From an uncultured Lachnospiraceae bacterium (lineage in GTDB: Bacteria; Bacillota; Clostridia; Lachnospirales; Lachnospiraceae): a stretch of 9,874 bases of DNA. Below the pieces are notes generated by a model. It was not told the origin of the DNA. It saw only the letters and a list, made by a program, of their open reading frames with translations, and made no database searches. The stretch covers positions 1-9,874 of the forward strand of contig CAMWLB010000094.1 in assembly GCA_947174985.1 (NCBI GenBank), in the 5' to 3' direction. The number at the start of each line of letters is the position of its first letter. The stretch's first letter is position 1. A program made the translations under genes and the position numbers. Positions 1 through 5,560 of this stretch are shown here, piece by piece.

Positions 1-34
1 TACAAAAGAAAAATTTAAAAATTATGCAACCTTT

Positions 35-64
35 TTGAATCCTCAGGGGTATTTCTTATATAAA
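35..64 (+). promoter_or_regulatory. Candidate promoter of the lipoprotein gene
   Basis: A sigma-A-like pair is visible: TTGAAT at 35-40 and TATAAA at 59-64 with an 18-bp spacer. Positions 1-24 are an A/T-rich tract that could act as an UP element. Transcription would start near 71, giving a leader of about 30 nt. An overlapping ECF-style reading also exists: TGCAAC at 25-30, 17 bp, then GGTA at 48-51. Neither has been tested. The AT-rich composition makes chance matches common. Confidence 0.4.
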
Positions 65-87
65 CTGTGTTTAACCGCCGGGCGGAG

Positions 88-94
88 AAAGGAG
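88..94 (+). promoter_or_regulatory. Ribosome binding site that sets a TTG start
   Basis: AAAGGAG at 88-94 lies 5 nt before TTG at 100-102. This favours TTG over the in-frame GTG at 67, which has no Shine-Dalgarno upstream and would place an unusual charged stretch before the signal peptide. A GC-rich palindrome, CCGCCGGGCGG (75-85), sits just upstream and could form a 4-bp hairpin next to the site. Confidence 0.7.
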
Positions 95-99
95 AAAGC

Positions 100-1398
100 T
101 TGAAAAAGAGATTGATTTTGCTGCTTCTGACAGCGGCAACAGCATTGTCAATAGGAGCTTGCGGAAAGGAAGCGGTGGTAACAGGCCGTGATAACCCGAA
201 ACAGTCCGAACCAGAAACAGAGAAAGAAAAAGGCCAGAAGGAAGATAGAAACGAAGGCAGCAGAGAGGAAGCCGGAAGTGGGGAGAACAGACAGGAGATA
301 GGAGAAAAGGAGGATGAAGATACTTCTTCAGACGTCAGGCTGGGCGGCGATTTTGATGAGAAGTATGACGGCTTTTCTTATCTGAAATGTGAGACTTTGA
401 TTTTGAAGCCGGATGAGACCAGAGGCATAACAGAGGAAAAGGAGTTAAAAATATTTCTCCCTGTTGGCGATTATGCCAGCGTGAATGAAAATTATGGCTA
501 CGCCGACAGCCGTGGAGTGAATCTGAAGGTATCTTTGGCTCCCTATCTGCGGTGGGATGACGATGAGCATACGCTTGCGCAGGACCTTGCATATGACGTA
601 GAAATGAACTACGACGAATTTTACAGTGCTGATATATATGATTTGGAGTTGTCAAAAATCGAGACAACCGAAAACGGAGCAAGATGTGTGGCAAAATACT
701 GTTACTATGACAGGTGGACCGACTCTTACATGCCGATATACTGTACCTATTATCTGACGAGTGTCGGCGATGAGAAGGTGTTGGTGGAAGTGGAAATCAA
801 CCTGATGGATGCAGCGGATGATACGGAAAAAGTGCTGTCGGAACTGGAGAAATTTTACGGTTTTGACATTGCGTGGGATGCAAAAGAGGCACAGAAAAAG
901 CTGGATGATTTTATTGCAGCTGGTGTTCCCGATACCATGAGGGTTTCCACAGGGTATTTGGTGTTTGAGTTACCGAAGTACTGGGAAGCGGATTACAGCT
1001 ACGACTATGATGTGGACGCCTATGCGCCGGGCGGTTCTGTGACGGAGGCGGGCTGTGGAATCAGCATAACGCGGGATTATATGGGAATGGACAGGGTGGA
1101 TATCACGGAAATGCTGTCAAGCCAGGATGCGATTGACCGGTATATGGCAGATTTTCAGGAAAATGCCGAATATGACATGGAAGATATGAAGATAGAATAC
1201 TACGGAAGTACCTGTCTGGGGGAGGCAATGATATTCCGTTTTAAGGCCGAATATGGAGATGCAGAAAATGAAGTGGCTATGTTTTTGATTACCGATGATA
1301 ATTATTTTTCTGTTATGCTTGTGACAGCGTTTCCCGACAAATTTGAAACGACGATGGAAGTAGCGGAGAACATTCTTGCAAACGGTAAGATGCATTAG
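100..1398 (+). CDS. Putative secreted lipoprotein with two similar modules
   Basis: This encodes a 432-residue predicted lipoprotein of unknown function, starting at TTG. The N-terminus has KKR, a hydrophobic core, and a lipobox ending I-G-A-C with the lipidated cysteine at residue 21. It should be anchored on the outer face of the membrane. Residues 22 to about 80 are a low-complexity, Lys/Glu/Asp/Gly-rich tether. Two globular stretches follow, about 114-254 and 285-427. Each opens with an 'F-x-LP' strand (IFLPVGDY and FELPKYWE), passes through acidic and tyrosine-rich segments, and closes with a VLSELEKFYG/VAENILANGK-type helix. This suggests a divergent tandem duplication, possibly of a PsbP/DcrB-like fold, which is judged by eye only. 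The protein is strongly acidic. The gene lies 99 bp upstream of the ECF sigma gene in the same direction with no terminator between, so it may be a functional partner of that operon. No catalytic motif was recognised. Confidence 0.75.
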   Translation: MKKRLILLLLTAATALSIGACGKEAVVTGRDNPKQSEPETEKEKGQKEDRNEGSREEAGSGENRQEIGEKEDEDTSSDVRLGGDFDEKYDGFSYLKCETLILKPDETRGITEEKELKIFLPVGDYASVNENYGYADSRGVNLKVSLAPYLRWDDDEHTLAQDLAYDVEMNYDEFYSADIYDLELSKIETTENGARCVAKYCYYDRWTDSYMPIYCTYYLTSVGDEKVLVEVEINLMDAADDTEKVLSELEKFYGFDIAWDAKEAQKKLDDFIAAGVPDTMRVSTGYLVFELPKYWEADYSYDYDVDAYAPGGSVTEAGCGISITRDYMGMDRVDITEMLSSQDAIDRYMADFQENAEYDMEDMKIEYYGSTCLGEAMIFRFKAEYGDAENEVAMFLITDDNYFSVMLVTAFPDKFETTMEVAENILANGKMH

Positions 1399-1412
1399 GA
1401 GAAAGAAAAGAG

Positions 1413-1441
1413 TTGGAAACATTCTTGCGATAGGATATAAT
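1413..1441 (+). promoter_or_regulatory. Sigma-A-type promoter of the ECF sigma operon
   Basis: TTGGAA at 1413-1418 and a perfect TATAAT at 1436-1441 are separated by exactly 17 bp. The expected start near 1448 gives a leader of about 50 nt before the ATG at 1498. The leader contains an 8-bp direct repeat, TAAGGCAG, at 1454-1461 and 1470-1477, of unknown meaning. The promoter suggests that basal expression of the sigma gene depends on the housekeeping sigma factor. Confidence 0.6.
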
Positions 1442-1497
1442 TTTGTCAGAGAGTAAGGCAGACTGTAATTAAGGCAGGGACTATCGGGAGAAAATAC

Positions 1498-2007
1498 ATG
1501 GGCGCACTAAGGCTTAAGACGGATGAAATCATAGATAAATATGCGGATATGGTTTACCGGATAGCGGTAAATGAGACGGGAAACAGGGAGGATGCACAGG
1601 ATATTTTTCAGGAGGTATTTCTGCGGCTGGTCCGTTACCGCGACAAAATAGCAAATGAAGAGCATTTAAAGGCGTGGTTAATCAGGGTGACGATTAACTG
1701 TGCGAAAAAGCAGAAGGGAAGTTTTTGGAACAGGAAGGTGGCTCCTGTGGAAGAGTCCTCAAAAGAGCAGCCTGATGAGAGGACAGCGGACGCTTATGAG
1801 GCGGTAGAAAATGCAGATTCGCCGGTTTTACTGGCGGTGAGAGAACTGCCGGAAAAATACCGCAGCGTCGTGTACCTGTTTTACTATGAGGAAATGAGTA
1901 TTGCGCAGATAGGAAAGCTTCTGGAAGAAAAAGAATCCACAGTAAAATCCCGCCTCTACAGGGCGCGGGAGATATTAAAAATAAGGCTGAAGGGAGAGAA
2001 GCCATGA
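1498..2007 (+). CDS. ECF-family RNA polymerase sigma factor
   Basis: A 169-residue extracytoplasmic-function sigma factor, of normal length for the family. Region 2 (about residues 8-72) holds 'DKYADMVYRIA', the acidic 'REDAQDIFQEVFLRL' helix that binds core polymerase and the -10 element, and 'LKAWLIRVTINCAKK'. A short acidic linker (about 82-112) leads to region 4 (about 113-165), with 'LPEKYRSVVYLFYYEEMS' and the helix-turn-helix 'IAQIGKLLEEKESTVKSRLYRARE', which reads the -35 element. No extra C-terminal domain is present. The ATG has a GGGAG site at 1486-1490, spaced 7 nt. The stop overlaps the next start as ATGA, so it is coupled to the putative anti-sigma gene. Which promoters it recognises cannot be read from the sequence. 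The family call is firm; the ECF subgroup is not assigned. Confidence 0.95.
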   Translation: MGALRLKTDEIIDKYADMVYRIAVNETGNREDAQDIFQEVFLRLVRYRDKIANEEHLKAWLIRVTINCAKKQKGSFWNRKVAPVEESSKEQPDERTADAYEAVENADSPVLLAVRELPEKYRSVVYLFYYEEMSIAQIGKLLEEKESTVKSRLYRAREILKIRLKGEKP

Positions 2008-2537
2008 GTCAACAAAAAGAGCCGGACTACGTATGGGACGGCTGTGAACCGTATAAAGAAGAACTGAGACATGTACATGCGCCGGCAGAACTGGTGGCGC
2101 TTACCAAAGAAAAGGCAGCGGCAGAGGAAGGAAAGCAGAAACGGCAAAGGCTGCGCAGAAGAATGTATCTGCCGGCTGTGGCAGCGGCGGCCTTCGCAGT
2201 TGTTGTACTGAGTTTTCCACTGTGGCAGAAAGCGCCCCTGAAGGGTTCAGAGACGCCGCTTCAGCCCTATTTGGGAAGTGCCGCGGATATACCGAAAAGC
2301 GGGGAGGAAACCGTACTGCAGCAGACGGCGATTCTGCCGGTTGAGCTTTTGCAGGAAAATGCATGGACGGAAGAACTGGAAGGCATACAGGTGAAATTTG
2401 TGCAGAAAGACAGCGGCTATATAGCGGCGTTTGCCGGTGAAGCCGGATATACAGTGGTCAGCAGTAAGACGGAGGATTTGGAAACGTTTCGGGAAGAGCT
2501 GAAGTTTCTGCTTCAAAATGGAGGAGAATGTGAATGA
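2004..2537 (+). CDS. Putative membrane-bound anti-sigma factor
   Basis: A 177-residue single-pass membrane protein. Residues 1-53 are charged and predicted cytoplasmic, with 'EPYKEELRHVHAPAELVALTKEKA', a pattern resembling the N-termini of other Firmicute anti-sigma factors. An RRR stop-transfer patch (51-53) precedes one membrane helix at about 54-74. The rest (about 75-177) would lie outside the membrane, ending in a beta-rich stretch and a helix of the form 'DLETFREELKFLLQ'. The role is inferred mainly from position: its ATG overlaps the sigma factor stop, and its stop overlaps the next ATG, so all three products should be made in proportion. The zinc-binding H-x3-C-x2-C motif of ZAS anti-sigma factors is absent; C14, H23 and H25 do not match its order. 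It could instead be a regulator without direct sigma binding. The translation start uses GGGAG (1992-1996). Confidence 0.72.
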   Translation: MSQQKEPDYVWDGCEPYKEELRHVHAPAELVALTKEKAAAEEGKQKRQRLRRRMYLPAVAAAAFAVVVLSFPLWQKAPLKGSETPLQPYLGSAADIPKSGEETVLQQTAILPVELLQENAWTEELEGIQVKFVQKDSGYIAAFAGEAGYTVVSSKTEDLETFREELKFLLQNGGECE

Positions 2538-5137
2538 AGATAGAAAATAATTTGTTTTTACTGATTTTACAAAAGAAGAAAAAAGGAGGCGCCCTGCTTC
2601 CCATCCTGCTCTGTCTTGTGCTTGTGGCGGGCATTTTTGGCGGCGGTGTGCTTGCCGGAAGAGCAGGCGTGAAAACGGCAGGAGAAGCCGTTACGGAAGA
2701 AGGCGCAGGCGGCAGGGAAGCCGCCGATAGCGACAGAGCATCCGGTGCGGGAGAGTCAGTGGACGGAGCCGGACAGCAGAATGATACACAGGATACCGTG
2801 CAGAAGCCGGACGAAGAGGAGTTTGGAGAAAATTATGTCACGAGCACATACCTTGCGGAAATGACAAGGGAAAAGCACGAAGGCGGCAAGTCTCCTTATG
2901 GTTATACCTATGGGCCGGCCATCACGGGACTTACGAGAAGCAGTGATATTGTGGTTCCCGTGGGCTTTGACGTGGACAAACTGGATGTAGAATATTGGAC
3001 GGAAATCCTCAATCTCTATGCGGATCCGGAACTGAAATATGAAATCGGACCGAGTAAATGGGAATATGACAAAGAAAACAAAGCAGTCATTCTTTCTCCC
3101 ACAAATTATCCGGTGGGACAGATCACCTTCGGTAGTCTGCGGACGGATGTGGTGAGAAGGTATGAGCATGACGATGTGGAATTCTTCCCGAAGGACGCCG
3201 GTACAGACTGGGGAAATCTGGGAACCATGTACCTCGCTTCCTATGTTGATTTGGAGACGGGGGAAAAGCTGGAGACGCCGCAGGTGCAGATTGTGTCGTT
3301 TGTCGGCGAGCTTTTAGAGACGCCTGTACTTACCTGCACGTATACCGATGACGGAAGGGTGCAGTTTTCATGGACAAAGGTGGAGGGAGCGGAAGAATAT
3401 TTTATCTGCCGCATGAATTACAGTGAAGAATACGGCTACGACAGTATTATGAGCGCGCTGGCCGTGACGAAGGATACGGAATGGACGTCGGAAGCACCGG
3501 AGTATGGCTCCATTATCTTAAACAGCCAGTTCTCCAACTATCTCGTTGCGCAGGAAGACTGGTATGACAAAACGCGCAGGGAGAGCCGCATTGCGGAATA
3601 CGGCGAGGAGCCGGTTTCTATTTACAAGACGGAGTCAAGGAGCTTTTTCTATGTGGTTGCGGTGAGCGGAGAAGGCACTTCCATGATGAGTAATCCGGTG
3701 GACATTCTGGACATACAGAAGAATATACCGGTGACGATTGCGTGGAACACATGGAGGGCAAACGGTTACAGCGTAACCGGCTATGAAAAGGCAGAAGATG
3801 TAACGCCCTATGGATATGTTACCATGGCTGATGGCTCGACGGCAATGAAGCTGATTGACTATGACACGGAAAATGCCATGGTAATTGAGGACAGATATAT
3901 TTTTACCGATGAGAACGGTGAATTTTTGGAGGGCAGAAATGTCAAGGTGCTGAAGATACCTTACCGGATTGAAGGAACGCCCTTTGAAGAAGTGATGGAA
4001 GTTGTAGATTATGATGAGAGCAGGCTGGAGGCGGACTTAAAGTATATTGAAGAAAGAGAAGATATGCTCAGGAAGCGCGCCGGTGATATTGTACTGAACC
4101 GCAATGTGGAATTTGAAGCAAGTGAAAAGGTTTCCACCAAAATCAGACAGGTGGATTTTGCAGTCACGGCAAACAGTGCGCTCTCGGAATACCTTGCCAT
4201 CAATATGCTTTCCGGCGTGTCGGTCATAGATGTTTCGGCGTTTCCGGAGGCGGCGGATCCGGATATTCTGTCGGATTCTTTTATGGAGGCATATTACCAG
4301 AATCCCCTTATTCTGGGAATCAGTGGTTACAGAACCAATACAGACGGTACTGCCGTGAAGGTGGTTTATGACGATACGGCAGAGGTCAATGAGGTAAAAC
4401 AGAAGGAAATTAAAGAAAAAACCCTGCAGATTATTTCCCTGATTATCAGACCCGGCATGACGGAACTGGAGAAGGAGCTTGCCATCAACCAGTACCTCTG
4501 CGATACTTGTGAGTATGATGAGGCGGCGCTTGAAAATGCAGAGCAGCACAATTACAGGTATGTGGACAGCGAATTTAACGATTCCTTTACTGCTTACGGT
4601 GCGTTAATCAATGGCAGATGTGTCTGTGCAGGCTATGCGGGGGCCTTTAAGATTTTAGCGGATGCCGCGGGACTGGAATGTGTTGTGGTGACCGGCACGC
4701 TGGAGGGCAATCTGCCGCATGCGTGGAACAAAGTAAGAATCGATGGAGAATGGGAGATTCTGGACGTCACAAACAATGATAATGAATTTTTATCCAATGC
4801 GCTTCTCAATCTGCCTGACGAGGCGGGAAGACGCACCCTGACTGAGGACAGTGAATATGTGCTGGATGGCTGTATGCGCAACTACGTGGCGAATAACGGA
4901 CGCAGGGAGTATTACAGGCTGAACGATATGTATTATGGCTATGATGAAATCGGAGAGAAGCTGGCAGAGCTGATTAATGAAGAAGGAACGGCGCTTTTGC
5001 GGACAGAATACGGATTGGATGACGAAACCTTTTCCAAAATCGCACGGGAGGTCTATGCGTCGTTAAAAGAGGATGAAGAATTGTACGGTTATTACTGGAT
5101 GGGCGTTATTTATCTGACAACAAAAGAACCGGATTAA
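2534..5137 (+). CDS. Membrane-anchored transglutaminase-like domain protein
   Basis: An 867-residue protein with a short cytoplasmic N-terminus, KKKKGG, and one membrane helix at about 19-42. No lipobox or sorting signal was seen, so it probably stays membrane-anchored with its bulk outside. Residues 43-97 are a Gly/Ala/Asp/Glu-rich tether. Residues about 264-390 look fibronectin-III-like ('VQFSWTKVEGAEEYFICR' through 'FFYVVAVSGEG'). Residues about 540-645 resemble the helical region that often precedes such domains. The transglutaminase-like core (about 648-750) has C698 in 'GRCVCAGYAGAFK', H729 in 'LPHAWNKV' and D744 in 'EILDVTNND', a complete triad. A C-terminal region (about 757-867) follows. 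Members of this superfamily can be cross-linkers, cysteine proteases or amidases, so the chemistry is not fixed by the motif. Coupling by ATGA to the anti-sigma gene (GGAGGAG at 2520-2526) ties it to that regulatory pair, as target, sensor or effector. Confidence 0.85.
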   Translation: MKIENNLFLLILQKKKKGGALLPILLCLVLVAGIFGGGVLAGRAGVKTAGEAVTEEGAGGREAADSDRASGAGESVDGAGQQNDTQDTVQKPDEEEFGENYVTSTYLAEMTREKHEGGKSPYGYTYGPAITGLTRSSDIVVPVGFDVDKLDVEYWTEILNLYADPELKYEIGPSKWEYDKENKAVILSPTNYPVGQITFGSLRTDVVRRYEHDDVEFFPKDAGTDWGNLGTMYLASYVDLETGEKLETPQVQIVSFVGELLETPVLTCTYTDDGRVQFSWTKVEGAEEYFICRMNYSEEYGYDSIMSALAVTKDTEWTSEAPEYGSIILNSQFSNYLVAQEDWYDKTRRESRIAEYGEEPVSIYKTESRSFFYVVAVSGEGTSMMSNPVDILDIQKNIPVTIAWNTWRANGYSVTGYEKAEDVTPYGYVTMADGSTAMKLIDYDTENAMVIEDRYIFTDENGEFLEGRNVKVLKIPYRIEGTPFEEVMEVVDYDESRLEADLKYIEEREDMLRKRAGDIVLNRNVEFEASEKVSTKIRQVDFAVTANSALSEYLAINMLSGVSVIDVSAFPEAADPDILSDSFMEAYYQNPLILGISGYRTNTDGTAVKVVYDDTAEVNEVKQKEIKEKTLQIISLIIRPGMTELEKELAINQYLCDTCEYDEAALENAEQHNYRYVDSEFNDSFTAYGALINGRCVCAGYAGAFKILADAAGLECVVVTGTLEGNLPHAWNKVRIDGEWEILDVTNNDNEFLSNALLNLPDEAGRRTLTEDSEYVLDGCMRNYVANNGRREYYRLNDMYYGYDEIGEKLAELINEEGTALLRTEYGLDDETFSKIAREVYASLKEDEELYGYYWMGVIYLTTKEPD

Positions 5138-5146
5138 ATCCGGTTC
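5126..5146 (-). terminator. Hairpin terminator between convergent genes
   Basis: A perfect 9-bp inverted repeat, GAACCGGAT (5126-5134) and ATCCGGTTC (5138-5146), has a 3-nt loop. Read on the minus strand it is followed by TTTTG, so it fits an intrinsic terminator for the small gene at 5145-5426. On the plus strand the stem is followed by a mixed sequence without a T-run, so termination of the transglutaminase gene there would be weak or factor-dependent. The loop TAA is the stop codon of the plus-strand gene. The minus-strand stop (5145-5147) overlaps the end of the stem. Confidence 0.65.
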
Positions 5147-5426
5147 ATCGGTAGAAAAAGGGCTGACTGCCGTCCGGCTGGAATTCGTCTTTGAACTCCT
5201 CGCGCATTTTACTGTCGGTCAGGCAGGCAGCCTCGCTCTGCAAATCCATATAGCGGATAAAGATATCTTCGAGGGAACAGCCCTGCTCACCGGCAATTTC
5301 CGACAGGATGGGTTTCAGCTTTTCGAGCTGGGCGCCCACCTGTACCTTCTGCGGGTCGATGTCGGCAAGGGCTTCCTCAGCATATTTGTTGATACGGGCA
5401 AGCATTTTTCTGTCTTCTGCTGTCAC
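5145..5426 (-). CDS. Small protein of unknown function
   Basis: A 93-residue protein that I do not recognise. The start is GTG (5424-5426, read on the minus strand), supported by a strong AAAGGAG site at 5434-5440 with 7-nt spacing. The sequence is acidic and mostly helical in character, with 'LARINKYAEEALADID', 'LEKLKPILSEIAGEQGCSLEDIFIRYMDLQSEA' and a C-terminal tail rich in Asp, Glu and Phe. It has no signal peptide, membrane helix or metal-binding motif, so it is probably cytoplasmic. It has two cysteines. It is transcribed alone, convergent with the transglutaminase gene and divergent from the DUF1015 gene. Good Shine-Dalgarno, its own terminator and a plausible promoter support a real gene rather than a chance frame. 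A role as a small regulator is possible, but nothing in the sequence shows it. Confidence 0.75.
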   Translation of the reverse strand: MTAEDRKMLARINKYAEEALADIDPQKVQVGAQLEKLKPILSEIAGEQGCSLEDIFIRYMDLQSEAACLTDSKMREEFKDEFQPDGSQPFFYR

Positions 5427-5433
5427 AATACCA

Positions 5434-5440
5434 CTCCTTT
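5434..5440 (-). promoter_or_regulatory. Ribosome binding site for a GTG-started small gene
   Basis: On the minus strand AAAGGAG precedes GTG by 7 nt. It is the strongest evidence that the 93-residue frame is translated and that GTG, not the later in-frame ATG of 'RKM', is the start. Confidence 0.7.
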
Positions 5441-5481
5441 ACAAAATTATTTGTTGATAAAAAATCATCAGATTCTTCGAT

Positions 5482-5510
5482 ATTTTATCACCATTCACTT
5501 GTGATGTATA
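5482..5510 (-). promoter_or_regulatory. Candidate promoter of the small minus-strand gene
   Basis: Read on the minus strand: TATACA (5505-5510) as -35, a 17-bp spacer, and TAAAAT (5482-5487) as -10. The -35 matches consensus at four of six positions and the -10 at five. It abuts the -35 of the plus-strand promoter. The region is AT-rich, so a chance match is possible. Confidence 0.35.
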
Positions 5511-5527
5511 GTAATTTTTGTTAAAAT
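5499..5527 (+). promoter_or_regulatory. Candidate promoter of the DUF1015-glgB operon
   Basis: TTGTGA (5499-5504) and TAAAAT (5522-5527) are spaced by 17 bp and match the sigma-A consensus at four and five of six positions. The predicted start near 5534 gives a leader of about 27 nt carrying a GAGG site (5548-5551) before the ATG at 5561. An inverted repeat, TGATAAAA (5455-5462) and TTTTATCA (5483-5490), lies upstream and might be a protein-binding site. Confidence 0.5.
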
Positions 5528-5560
5528 GAAAGAAAATCACAAGAAAAGAGGGAATATTGT

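Noticed and set aside
335..694. A minus-strand open frame of 119 residues opposite the lipoprotein gene
   Set aside because: Antisense shadow; its Arg/His/Ser-rich composition fits a non-coding frame.
1369..1428. 11-bp direct repeat AACATTCTTGC at 1369-1379 and 1418-1428
   Set aside because: One copy is coding and the other overlaps the -35 region. A repeat of this length at this distance is not unexpected somewhere in a 10-kb window, and no wider duplication surrounds it.
1454..1477. 8-bp direct repeat TAAGGCAG in the sigma gene leader, considered as a regulator site
   Set aside because: Too short and present only twice; noted with the promoter but not called as an operator.
1399..1497. 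Searched for a riboswitch or terminator between the lipoprotein and sigma genes
   Set aside because: No stable stem with a T-run and no recognisable aptamer core was seen; only the promoter is supported.
2004..2160. C14, H23 and H25 of the membrane protein as a zinc-binding anti-sigma motif
   Set aside because: Order and spacing do not match H-x3-C-x2-C.
4037..4549. A 170-residue open frame on the minus strand inside the transglutaminase gene
   Set aside because: It lies wholly antisense to a well-supported gene, has a composition typical of reverse-frame translation, and shows no domain.
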